Shown: positions 35,182 through 45,882 of the stretch, in pieces
Layout of the letters: every line of letters starts with the position of its first letter
Position numbering within the stretch: the stretch's first letter is position 1
Assembly (NCBI GenBank): GCA_025403435.1
Contig: CM046333.1
Span: forward strand, 38,841,127-38,905,126
DNA: 64,000 bases
Direction: 5' to 3'
Origin: Artocarpus heterophyllus
Taxonomy: Eukaryota > Streptophyta > Magnoliopsida > Rosales > Moraceae
Translations under genes and position numbers: made by a program
The notes under the pieces: generated by a model
What the model saw: only the letters and a program-made list of their open reading frames with translations
Told to the model about the DNA's origin: nothing
Databases searched by the model: none

Positions 35182-37325
35182 TGTAACGCATGTTATTGTA
35201 ACGGAATGATTTGTAAAATTACTATATAAAACGTGATAATTTAAAATTTTGTTGCATTTGAAATTTCTTTGTGTTTTAAAAATAAATAATTAATTAATTA
35301 CCAAATTGCCCTTTGAAGTTCCATTTATATACGAAAATGCCACTTTGGCATTTTCTTACAAAATGTCTCCAAAGGAGACATTCAATACCTAATTCCCCAC
35401 CCACTCCAATCAATCTTGCCTCCCCAAATTATCACTCAATTAGACAACCCTCTTTTTATTCAGATCAACTCCCTTCATCCCTCACTCTTTCTCTTTCTCA
35501 CTTTAAAATTCTGCATAAGAATATAGAGCACAAAGCTATCTTTGCAGCCAAGACAACTGTAGTCCCCAGCCATATTTGAAGTTATTTTGGAGTCATTTCA
35601 AGCCTCCATCTAGTTATAATTCAAGGTTAGAATCTTGTTAACAAATTTAATCTTTCATTTGTGTACTATATGTCATTTTTCAGAAACTGCATGTCATTTT
35701 TCTTATAAAAACTAGGTATCATTTTCTTAAAAACGACATGTCATTTTCAAAAAAGAAACTTAATAAAACTAAAACCATATTTTATGCTTCAAGTGGGGTT
35801 TGACCCCCCCAACCTCAAGAATGAATAAAGGAAACCAAACCACTAGGACAATGATAATTATTTGATTACTTATATTTTGGAAATAATAAATAGTTTTCTA
35901 TAAAGTTTGTAATTTAAAATAATTTTATTTTAATAAATATCCAACTTTTTAATTATTTTACTTCTAAATATTTTAAAATCATATTATTTATTTTAAAATT
36001 TCATTTTAACATATTTTGTACCAAAATAAAATTCGTATATTTTTATTTTATTGTTATTTTATAATTTACTAAAATTAAATTCAAAAAAATTGATATTCAC
36101 AATTTTAGTACATTAATAACTATGGTACACCAAAATAAATAAATAAATGATAAATTTATATAATTAAAAATTAAGATTTAAATTAAAGTATGATTATTTT
36201 ATGCGTTTTAAGATAACGACGTATTTGGATTTTACGTGGCGAATTTGATTTTGTAAGCTAGAAATTATCGAAGAGGTAGGGATTCTATCACTCATCTTTT
36301 GTGAGGTTTTGATGAATTAAAATTTGATTGTTTTACATTGCAATATATATATATATATATATATATGATATTTTGAATGTATACGATTATACCAAAACAC
36401 GATGACGTGAAACTCATCTTGTATTATACAGCGAGGAACGTAATGATTTGACACATGTTTTGTAATTTGAGAAGCATGGTTAGGAAAACTTACTCTATAA
36501 ATAATGATTAGTTATAGAGGAATTGTGAGACATAAAGAGAGCGACAGTTACGTCATTGGGCACGAATACCCTAAAAAGTAAAATAAAGGAGGCGACAGTG
36601 CTCCTTTGGGTCGAAAGTCTTAGAACGCACTATATAGGAATCAAATAGGTGAGGACTTGCGGATTGATGTCCCCTCACTAGAACACCCTTGGAATGATTG
36701 GAAGGTGACCAAATGAGCCCATCTGGGTTTCAATGAGTTGAGTGATACTCCATCGAATGTGGATACCTAAGAATAATGATGAATTGTAATATTTCTATAT
36801 ATGTATATGTATAAAACTTGGTAATCACAGAATATGATCATAATAAATCTTATAATTTGGATAATGATGAGCACTAACTAACCATGTAGGTTTAAATGTG
36901 CTAATAATTAAAACTTTAAGGTGGGTAATGGTTTTTCCTACTCGGCATGTCGATACTCATTTCTATCATATTTACATCTCTTAGGTGGAACTCAGTGCAA
37001 CTTGTCTGACGACGAATAAGTGACAACACCGTTGTTTACGTCTTGGAAGATCCTAGTTTAATTGTAACTCGTCTAAATCATGTAAGATTTGTAATACCTT
37101 TGTGATGGTTGTGTTAAGTTTTATGTGTGATTGAGAATTGTACTATGATGATGATAATTGTATTTTAATATTTGGTGCTACACTAAAACTGTGGTTTGTA
37201 TTTATATTTTTATTATCTATTTATTTCAAAACCTATGGGTGTTGTTTTAATGTTTAAAAATGATATTGTATTTAAATTTATTCTTATTTATTCAATACTG
37301 TTAACCCTTATATAGGGGCATTACA
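35182..37325 (+). mobile_element. Solo LTR (about 2.14 kb) of the same family as 2299-4658
   Basis: Runs from TGTAACGCATG at 35182 to TAGGGGCATTACA at 37325. It aligns along its length with the LTR at 2299-4658 read on the minus strand: the start (TGTNAC.C..GTTATT..TAACGG), a segment GCCA..TTGGCATT near 35335, TTTCAAGC.TCCA..TAG.TATAAT..AAGGTTAGAATCTT at about 35595-35640, and the 'gaggacttg.ggat' and 'cactcaactcat' segments in the second half. Flanks are CTACA (35177-35181) and CTACG (37326-37330), a 4/5 match for a 5-bp duplication. No primer site follows 37325. The ORF at 35313-35579 is not a gene. A (TA)n run lies at 36341-36365. Confidence 0.77.
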
Positions 37326-37332
37326 CTACGGA

Positions 37333-37460
37333 ATGGGCTCCACGTCCAATCCCCAACGTCCACCGCCGCCTAGCCCACTTAGCAGATCGACCGCCGACAG
37401 AAGCCAATCCTCAGATTTCGACTCCACCGCATCTCTCTTTCTAATTTGCTTTTGGTTTTA
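37333..37460 (+). CDS. Possible N-terminal exon of an unknown gene
   Basis: Starting ATG at 37333, about 38 codons encode a Ser/Pro-rich, intrinsically disordered sequence (MGSTSNPQRPPPPSPLSRST and on), GC-rich in AT-rich surroundings. It then runs into T-rich DNA, possibly an intron. No downstream exon is seen up to 41 kb. It begins only seven bases after the solo LTR, so if it is a first exon, that insertion replaced the promoter. It may equally be a fragment. Function unknown. Confidence 0.25.
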
Positions 37461-39366
37461 ATTTTGATTTTGATTTTTTTAGGCTTGAGTATATATTGTG
37501 CAATTGAATGTTTGATTGGTTGTTTGGCTTGCATTTCACAATCTGAGTATTTCTAATTTTTTTCATGTGCTTTTGGTTTTGATTTTGACTTCTTTTTTTT
37601 TTTTGGTCTGAATATATTGTGTTGGGAAGGTGAAATCTTTTCTGGGCTTTGACTTGGTGATTTGTTGTTTTGTTTGTTGAGGAAAATTAATAGTTGAGAT
37701 TTCAACAACAGCAATCTGTGGTTTTTTATTGTTGCTATTCTCATTGTTGGAAGTTGTCGTTGAAGAAGAATTGCTTTATCAAATTGATTTTGGACAGTTT
37801 CGGTTTGTTGATCAAAGGAAGAAAGTTTTTTTTATTCTTTTTTTTTTTTTTCAGTTTCTGCAAGATGGGTTACTGTTTTTTAGTTTTTTTAATTTTTAGT
37901 TTTTGGTTTTTAGTTATTTATTGTTTGTTATTTGTTCGGAATTTTAGTCTTTTCACCGTAAATGATGGTCACATAAATATAACATGGTCAAAAAAAGCAA
38001 AAAATAACGTTGTTAGTTAAGTTCATCTTTTTGTACTTTTTTATGAGTTTAGAGTCATTTGAGTTAAAAAAAAAAAAATAGGAGCGAACGAATCATCTTT
38101 TAAATAATTCATGAACTTAACAAATAATTTGCTCTTTTCTATTTCCATAAAATCACAAAAAAATCACACTAATGAAAAAAAAAATTTGATAGAACTTGGA
38201 TCCAAAAAAATTGCTCTTTTAAAAGTTTTTTTTTTTTTTCTTTTGGCTTCCTGTATAAACGGTGGCTTTCTCTCCCTTAATTAAACCGAAAAAAAAAAAG
38301 AAAGAAAAACGTGAAAGTATGATAAACTTTAAATAGTTTTTCATGGTTGGTTGTATATGATTTGAATCATTTTGTGTGGGTTTTGGCTCAAAGTTGTGCC
38401 AAGGAGTTCAAATTGCTTGATAATAATGTTTAATACGGTAAATCAATTTATCTTTAAAGCATTTAAAAGATAAAACATCATCCATTTAAAAATTAGTAGC
38501 GAAGAATATTCATTTTTTCAAGGAAGAAGCGGAGCATTATTAGCTACAATCCATCGCATATTTGTGAACAATATAGAGAATAAATTTATTTATATTTAGC
38601 ATCTTGTTTATACAGTAAATAAATATTTACATTGTAAATTTATTATTTACTATAAATATTTTTAAAATATATTATTTACTTCAAAAAGTTTCAAAAATCT
38701 GCCATTTTCCTCATTCTCTCATATTTGTTTTGAATTGTTTTTCCATGATTTTAACTTATGAGAGATTTAAATAAATAGCATTTCTACAATAAATTGTTAA
38801 AGTAAATAGCATATTCTAAAATCATTTGGAGTAAATAGTAGTAAAATATGTAGAATAAATAGTACTAAATACAAATTTATTTATTTCTTTATTTGAATAG
38901 TACTAAACAGAAATTTATTGAGTATCTTTTTAATATTACTTGCAGTCCCCCTTCTCGTGAGGATCTGCCATGAATAAGAGCAAACCAGAAGGAGCAACAT
39001 GGAAAATATTGTAAAAATGTACCCTTTTTTTTTGGTGACGACAGGCCTTTTTTTTTTTTTTTTAATGAATTTCAACAATCAAGTGGCTCCTACCATTCCT
39101 TTTTTTTTTTTTTTTTAACAAATAAATAAGTCATTATATAAGCCCTACTCTACTCCGTTTGTTTAACTCTCCACAGTTCTACACCGTAGAGGTTGGTATC
39201 CCGTCTTTAATCAGTGGTCCTGCAAAGACATTAACGGTTAATCAGAAGGTGGAATTTTATATCAAGTGGTTTGTCGCGGTCTAAACTCCACCGAAGAAGA
39301 AAGGAAAAGCACATGGTTCCTTCAATCATCGGAAATTCTTTTAGATTTCTATTGTTTAAGAACTTT

Positions 39367-39494
39367 GGGTGGTGTTTAGCAAATATACTTATAACCAACT
39401 TTTTAGTTAACCAATAATATTAAAATTTTTATATGTTATAATATTTTAAATCAAAAAATTAGTTTTAACCATATTTGTCATATTTGTCAGACAC
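39367..39494. mobile_element. MITE-like inverted repeat
   Basis: The left end GGTGTTTAGCAAATATACTT and the right end (minus strand GAGTGTCTGACAAATATGAC) are imperfect inverted repeats, followed on each side by a further inverted segment (TTATAACCAACTTTTTAGTT against GGTTAAAACTAATTTTTTG). About 130 bases. No clear target duplication. Confidence 0.5.
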
Positions 39495-40602
39495 TCTATA
39501 AGAGTATACTTTGATAGTTATGGTTTTAATAATTTATTAGTTGAAGAGCATGCAGTCTACGCTTACGTATTAAACATGTTAACAAAATAAAAAAAAATGT
39601 TTCGAAAGGAAAAAAATGTTTCCAAAGCTTAAAAACAAAAAAAAAAAATTCCAAAAGCCTTAAAAAACATTTCGTTTGAAAAAAAAAAGTTTCGCAAAAA
39701 GAAATAACAAAACTTTTCAAATTTTGAGCGTTTTTTAAGCACCACGGGAGACTAATTTTTTTTATTATTATTTATGTTGAAGATATTGCACGTTTTATTT
39801 TTTTTCTTGGGTTAATGGCTCAAATAGTTCACAATCTTTTACGAAAGTGATAAATTAGTCCTAATTCTTTTGTTCTTGATTTAACAAACCTAAACCTTTT
39901 ATTTTAAGGGCAAGAGAATTAATTTAATTGACAATCATTTAAAATCTAGGTCAACTTGAGAAATACTACTTCTGTGGTACTTTTTAATTTTATTCTTTTT
40001 ATGAGAAGATTTAAAACATACAACTTTCAATAAATATAAAGACACTATTATTCTCAAGTATTGTGGGTTAAATTAGGCAAATATGTATTATTTAAAGGTA
40101 TTTCCGTCTTTTTAAGTAAGAGAAATGGTATAGATTAAAAGAAAGGGATAAAAGTAATGAAACACAATAATGATAGTAAAAAAGTGGTATGCCACCTAAT
40201 TTACCCTTAAAGTCCTACCATGTGAGTTGCACATGTTAAATACTTAAGCAACATTGTAGTAAATGAAGTATGAAAAAAAGGGATCTGACTCCTGTACCCT
40301 TTTATTCATGTTTTTTTTATGTTCTTTAAATAATATCATATCATATCAATAAAATCCCATGTCATAAAAAATTATATCATTAATTATGTTAGTTAAATTA
40401 TTTTAATTAATATGACATGATATTATTGAAGTACACATAAAAAGACATAAAAAAGAAGACATATAAGCTAAATTCCCAAAAAAAAAAAAAAAAAAAACTA
40501 AAAATGGCTTGATGTGGCCATGACAGGTGATCCGAGGCCACCACATGGGCTTGGTAGCCCAATCATTCACATGCATATAGAGGGTTTTACTTGAGAACAC
40601 CC

Positions 40603-40712
40603 GGGTGTTTTTTACACCCATAGCGTGGCAAACTGTTGTGATAAGTTGTCCAATTAGGTTTTGCCTAATTGGTCCATGAAGGCCCATATTAGGCCCACAT
40701 TAGGCCCATTAG
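40603..40712. promoter_or_regulatory. Two hairpins followed by three TGGGCC motifs
   Basis: GGGTGT-TTTTT-ACACCC (40603-40619) and CCAATTAGG-TTTTG-CCTAATTGG (40650-40672) are perfect short hairpins. They are followed by AGGCCCA repeated three times within 30 bases (about 40682-40710), which read TGGGCC on the minus strand. These match plant site II elements bound by TCP factors. No gene is attached on either side within 600 bases. Confidence 0.45.
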
Positions 40713-41305
40713 ACCTACCTTAATATTGTGGAACTGACCGGGCATAGACTGTTGAGTGGAGGATATGACTCGAGAAAGGTGTAATTATGATGAACTCAAC
40801 GGCGAACCGATTAGGATCATGGTACGGACTTCCCACTGGAAACGACAGCGTAACAATATTGTTTAAGAAGTAACAGTGCTGCATATCTGGACGTGACTTT
40901 TAATCAATTAGTATTTTCTTGCATGGGAATTTTGAACGAGTTGTGTTTTTCAGCATAACGTAATTGTTTAGAGTTAAGTTCATAAAAAATAAATTTTTTT
41001 GCTCTACATGCACCCATGGTAATTACATATCAACATAACGCAAATGCTAATGAGGATTACAGCTAACCAAAATCATCGTCGTTCAGCTGAAAATTGTATC
41101 ACTAACCGAAATCCCAACAATAATCATTCGAACTTGTAGCAGTGGAGTGGATGAAAGGTCGGTATAGGCCAGCGTCGTCATTGAATAGGGTGGTTTGTTG
41201 TCTTGTTTGTGGTGTTTCTTGGAATTAACCCTTGACTAAAAGAACAAGTTGGTTCGAAGCAAAATCATACATCTCAAGTTGTCAGATGATCAGTATGAAT
41301 AGGTA

Positions 41306-42315
41306 TTGATAGAAATTCAGTCAACATATTACTCAACCCCCCTTACCCGTATAGTCTGTATTGGCAAAGTTGTTTTAGCCCTATCTACGCGGCCAATGAC
41401 TAGATCGCTGCTTCTTTGTACAGAAATTATTTCACCCCTGCAACATGACTGGAGGGCCAACGGCATTGCAGACACCTTGTCATATTCTTAGTAGCAGAAG
41501 CGCATGCCTCAACAACATTCTGTCTGTAGTTCTTACAAATTGAATCGAGCACACTTCCCGGCTGCACATTAGCCCGTGAGAGAACTAGTTCAATGGCCAA
41601 ACTCATCCGATCATCATCACCAAACCAGCACTTCACAAATCCTTTGTACAACTGCATCGCATCTTGTTTCTTCGGTTCAACATAGGCGGCCATTCTACTC
41701 AACTGAACCTGCATCTCTGTATCCGAACAATCCACAATGACCACCACCCCGTCAACTGGATCCCATCCAGTATGGCTTGTGTGACCCTCCATCCAAGTAA
41801 ATATTCTGTCATAAGCACCCAACTGGCCACTGCTTGCTGTATATCCGGTCTGCTCACCTATCTCATAAATCCATTCATTTCCCTCGTCCTCAGGCATGTC
41901 ATTATTCAAACCATCTACGCCGCCATTTGAAAGATCATTAACACGATTCGCAGAATCAAAGTTATCAGGTGTTACTTCATCCTTAGACATCCAGCATGCA
42001 CCGGCCGAATCACAATGATGGTTAGCAAATTGCTCCTTCAATTATGCCCTAACAGCATCCCTAATGCTGTCCTGTAGGCCCATAACAATTCCCAATAGAT
42101 GCCCAAAATTCTGCGCACCCCACCCCACCCCACCCCACCCCCTCATTTGTCATGGGGTCCTTAAATCGTGCCTCTAAAGCTGCCAAAAACGAGGCTCCCA
42201 ATTTATCGAGCCCTGCACTACAACTGCTGCTTTGGGAGGCTATTTCCACAGGGCAGCTCCCAGTTGATGAGAACTCATTACTAGCTACATCGGCTGACCT
42301 AACCCTAATCTTCAA
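41306..42315 (-). pseudogene. Broken gene of unknown family
   Basis: On the minus strand two long segments look like parts of one globular protein. 42315-42061 holds GLDKLGASFLAALEARFKDP and then changes frame near a (CCCCA)n tract (42114-42141). From about 42080 the reading passes a TAA stop at about 42040 into 42041-41427, with an acidic stretch (DMPEDEGNEWIYE), then IFTWMEGHTSHTGWDPVDG, VVVIVDCSDTEMQVQLSRMA and LYKGFVKCWFGDDDRMSLAI. A third segment (about 41475-41330, another frame) continues SVQRSSDLVIGRVDRAKTTL to a stop. Residue composition and lack of introns suggest a processed or decayed copy of a real plant gene. I do not recognise the family and assign no function. Confidence 0.5.
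42114..42141. repeat. (CCCCA)n pentamer microsatellite
   Basis: About five CCCCA units in a row. It coincides with the frame change in the pseudogene at 41306-42315 and may have caused it by slippage. Confidence 0.9.
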
Positions 42316-42400
42316 AACTGTGACATTTCATAAGGAGGGTAATGCTGTGGCACATGCCCTCGCAGTTCTGTTTTTATGTCTAACTTTGTTTAAGGAATGA
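42311..42400 (+). pseudogene. Possible RNase H tail of a LINE-type element
   Basis: A short plus-strand reading ending in FHKEGNAVAHALAV resembles the C-terminal REGN.VAH.LA motif of plant non-LTR retrotransposon RNase H. Only about 25 residues are recognisable and the upstream catalytic part is missing, so the call is weak. Confidence 0.3.
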
Positions 42401-43135
42401 AGCCATTCCAAGACTTATTGCCCCATTTGCAATTGCTGATTTGGCATAATACATTGAAAAATAAGATTTTAAACAACTTGGGCAAGGGTAATTTTGATAT
42501 TTTTGAAAATGTATTTACTTCAAGGGTATTTTGAGTATAATTTTAAAAAACACATAAGGTTTTTTAGGTATTTGCATAACAAAAAAGACAAAAGTGATAT
42601 CCAGACAAAAGATGTTGTATATACCTCTATGGAATCACACCTTACCACCTCAAGAGCAAGGGCAGAGTGCAAGTAATAAAATTAAAGTATATAAGCTTCC
42701 ATACGCATTCTTACTTGGCTAAAAGAATGCAACGCATTTCCTTTAATTTCTTTGAAAAGAAAAAAAAAACCATATTTCCCTTTATTAACTCATTTTCAAA
42801 GACACAAGACACTAGGACTTTTTGGACATCCTACTTGTGGAGTAATTCACGTGTTTATGGGCGAACAAAATAAGTGAACGATTCCCTTAAGGAGTCTCTC
42901 TGTAGTTAAAGGATAAATCAAACTGGACAAGAGATTACGAAGGCTGAAGTTGGCCGATCACAAGTATGTTGTCTTCTTGGTGGCAAAACTACAAAATACA
43001 ATTCAAAGTTGAAATGCAGAAAATTCAAAAAAGAAAAAGAACGGCTTTCCCATACAAAGAAATGGAACTCCGTGGTTTGCAGAAAAAACCTTGTTTTACT
43101 ACTCCAACAATTATTGCAAAGTATTGTGTAGACGC
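42401..43135. other. Spacer downstream of the complex I gene
   Basis: No gene. The last 100-200 bases are probably the 3' UTR of the minus-strand gene ending at 43136. Confidence 0.45.
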
Positions 43136-43351
43136 TTACAGAAATTTCCTGTAGGGTCTACCCGCATCTTCATCTTGCATATGAAACTCTCTGCCGATGC
43201 CCTTGTAGACAAAGATTGGGATGGCAATGCCAAACAATCCAACGATCGCCAAGTTGCGTCTGGTCCAACGGAAGTTGTATTCAAGGTTCTCTCTTGCAGT
43301 GCTCCAATCCTCTATGAACCTGTTCTTGTTTGCCTCCATTCCTCCACCCAT
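43136..43351 (-). CDS. NDUFB4: NADH:ubiquinone oxidoreductase B15/NDUFB4-type subunit
   Basis: A small accessory subunit of the membrane arm of mitochondrial complex I. 71 residues, starting MGGGMEANKNRFIEDW, the same length as the Arabidopsis protein. Seen: N-terminal charged region, RENLEYNFRWTRRN, one transmembrane segment (LAIVGLFGIAIPIFVYKGI, about residues 32-50) and the conserved tail FHMQDEDAGRPYRKFL. The codons upstream of the ATG stay open for a few residues but contain no ATG, and an acceptor (GGCACAG/AAGG at 43366/43367) lies 15 bases before it, so 43351 is the start. A 5' leader exon (about 44587-44700, donor GTATGC at 44586) is inferred, giving a leader intron of about 1.22 kb. 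Confidence 0.9.
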   Translation of the reverse strand: MGGGMEANKNRFIEDWSTARENLEYNFRWTRRNLAIVGLFGIAIPIFVYKGIGREFHMQDEDAGRPYRKFL

Positions 43352-44700
43352 TTTCAATCTCGCCTTCTGTGCCAAGAAACATGCTTAATACTGGAGAATC
43401 AATCTTTAATATTGTGAATCAGTAAAAGGACGATACTTATATTTAACAGATATTTGCATCCTTAGCATCTCTGCAAGATTAACACATCTCGAAGACTATT
43501 ACTGTCTATTTAAAATTGAGGGGAAAAGATAATAATTATAATAAACCACCCTAAAGTAGAATTCTCTACTTTGCTTTCAAACCAAATTCAACATAGTTTT
43601 AGAACAGCTAGATTGAGGACATATTGCTCAAAACAATAAGAAGGAGGAAAAAAGGAAGGGTGAACAACATTTAAAAAATTGAAAATGGAATGTGGGTCTC
43701 ATGGCCATGCCACAGGGTAATCGCAGCGACGCTGCTCCTAATTTCCGAAGAAATTCAAAAGGCGATGGAATATGAGACCGCCCACAACGGAGGAGCTCCC
43801 ATTTCTGGGAGGACCTACAACGTTGTTAGGCTTCTTAATCTGCGACGCTTACTTGGGAATTTACAAACAAAAAACAAGTTTGCTCCTCATTAAAGCATTA
43901 AGACTTCATCGGACAGATCTCAACGTCGCATTATTCAAATAAGATAAACAAATCAAATTAGAACAAGACCATATTTGAAAATTCTGATCAGGCTATATGA
44001 ATATTCTATCTCATTGATTTTTTTGAAGAAAAAATCTCTGAAGTCTGACATGTGTATTTTTATTCATGTATCATCACTACAGAGAGACTTAAAGATATAA
44101 GAAACTTGGGAAAAAAAAGAAAAAAGAAAAAGAAATACTTTACGAAAGTAAGTTAAAATCGAAAATTAAAAGGAAAAAACATATATATACAAAAGAGAAA
44201 AACAATTTTTTTTAGAACTAATCAAAGTGTAAGATCAGAGTGTGCTAAAAGAGGTTATCGGTCACGGTTAAATCAGAAACACGGACCAAAAGGTTACTCA
44301 TCATATCTAACACAACAGTGATTTGAAGATTTAATTTAGCACGAATAGAAATTAAAGAAACAGATCGAAAAATTCAACAGAAACAATCGTCAGAGACTTA
44401 AGTACAAAGAATCATGGAACGAATCCATCATATTGTTGCAGTTTTTTTTTTTTATCATCAATTGATTGAAATTCGTTTTGAAAACAAGAAGGAAAAAGAA
44501 AACATGGAAAGCAAAACAAAGAAAAACAGATACTTCGGAAAAAAAAAAGGATGGGAAGCGAATTAAGGGTAAGGAATGAGGCATACTTTGAAGATTTCCG
44601 ATGAGAAAACGAAAGGAATGCGATCGCCGAGGGTGGCACTGCGCTTGCTCTCCTCCGGTGACCGCCGAGGGTGGCACTGCGCAGGCGGAACCTTTCTACA
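43352..44700 (-). promoter_or_regulatory. 5' leader, leader intron and promoter side of the complex I gene
   Basis: Acceptor ...GCACAG/AAGGCGAG at 43367/43366; donor CTTCAAA/GTATGCC at 44587/44586. A GC-richer, plausible first exon lies at 44587-44700. The intron contains a plus-strand 67-codon ORF (43690-43893) of unknown meaning that I do not call a gene. Confidence 0.5.
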
Positions 44701-44732
44701 GGTCCTGCCCCTCCTACTGTGCTATCTAAAAG

Positions 44733-45006
44733 GGAGATTTTGACGAAAGGGCAAAAAAAAAAATTTAATTGGGTAAACGGTCTTTTTTTTTTTTTTACAG
44801 AAAAAAATCATATTTTTACTGTTTTATTTTTTAAAATAAAAATAAAAATAATTGTAATGAGAAGAGAAACTTCAACAGAGTGAAAAAAAAACTGGAACTG
44901 TTTTTATGTTCAAAAAATATGTTTTTTTGTGTCAAAAAACTGCAAAAATATATATATATTTTGCCAAAATCAGTTTTCCTTAAGTCTAGTTTTCAAAATC
45001 CCTCCC
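44733..45006 (+). mobile_element. hAT-type MITE, copy 1
   Basis: About 274 bases, starting GGAGATTTTGACGAAAGGGC and ending CAAAATCCCTCCC. It is flanked by the 8-bp duplication TCTAAAAG (44725-44732 and 45007-45014). It shares sequence with the elements at 57355-57637 and 60458-60744. It sits just upstream of the presumed first exon of the complex I gene. No ORF of its own. Confidence 0.8.
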
Positions 45007-45014
45007 TCTAAAAG

Positions 45015-45252
45015 CCCAACCTTTTTTTTTTAATTATTTGAAAGAGGTTTTTTTTTTTTTTGATATTTCATAAATTCACAATCCGAAAAAGGGAATATTA
45101 CCTTTTGAAATTTCGAAGCATTGAGAGTATAGTGTTATAAAGGTTACGATTAAGAGGAGATTTTTGTAAGTTATTTTGTAAAAAAAAAATGATGAAATTT
45201 TGTTGGCTATATAGATAAATTTTATAGTATGTTTAGCTATTTCAGACATAAC
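45015..45252. other. AT-rich spacer
   Basis: Short AT-rich sequence between the MITE and the gypsy LTR, with homopolymer runs; nothing else seen. Confidence 0.4.
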
Positions 45253-45882
45253 TGTTGGGGTGTACTTGGTGACTTTCCCGAAGACCACCTTTGCGACTAC
45301 TCGGCCGCCGTGCTCGGGAAATTCATTTCCATCATGACCGACATTTCTCTCCAAGGTGTCCCACACACCATGATCGGCTACCGCATAGGGCCCCCGACTC
45401 CTCGGGACAAATGAAGTGTTTGGGTCGAATTGTCAAAGTCTACACCTAGGCAACAACTCAACACAGAATGTCGACATATGGCCTCATTTCAACCCTTAGA
45501 TAGAGACCAAATCTCCCGCAAGGATCATGACACTTGTCACTTGTTACTTGATATGTCTTGATATGACACACCCGTCACATGTCAAATCCATCTAGCACCT
45601 GATTCAAGTGGTAGCCTATAAATTGAGGTCATTTACTGCAGCTCGAGGTAACGTGCTCTTTTTCACATAACTTTACTCCCAAACTCTACTAAATAGGTAT
45701 CTAACTTGAGCATCGGAGAGCCTTTGGCCAACACTAGACTGGTGCCCCTTTGATATCTGAGGCGTCCCTCTTCTTGTGTAGGTCTACCTTGGGAGGCCAA
45801 GACTAGCAGGAGGAGCCATCTGACCACCGTGCGCTACTGCACATGGTGTTGATATACAACAGATCAAAGCTAGGTATCAACA
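45253..45882 (+). mobile_element. 5' LTR of a decayed Ty3/gypsy element
   Basis: Starts TGTTGGGGTGTACTTGG at 45253 and ends ...GGTATCAACA at 45882, about 630 bases. A TATA box (TATAAATT) lies at 45617-45624. The interior follows at once with TTTTAGTGCTAGAAGGAGGG, which occupies the primer-site position although the tRNA is unclear. The ORFs within are not genes. Confidence 0.72.
45617..45624 (+). promoter_or_regulatory. TATA box of the gypsy LTR
   Basis: TATAAATT in GCCTATAAATTGAGG. It lies about 265 bases before the LTR end. Confidence 0.55.

Larger units (their letters stand above)
37461..41305. other. Gene-less region with poly-T tracts and a MITE
   Basis: No gene. Several T- or A-homopolymer runs, a MITE-like inverted repeat at 39367-39494, and a compact hairpin/TGGGCC-motif block at 40603-40712 (listed separately). 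ORFs such as 37694-38020 and 39526-39720 are low-complexity Phe/Lys strings. Confidence 0.4.

Noticed and set aside
37694..38020. Hydrophobic plus-strand ORF of 108 codons
   Set aside because: Phe/Leu/Val-rich output of T-homopolymer DNA, lacking an ATG at its start and any domain.
43690..43893. Plus-strand ORF of 67 codons in the leader intron of the complex I gene
   Set aside because: No family features and located within an intron on the opposite strand; not called as a gene.
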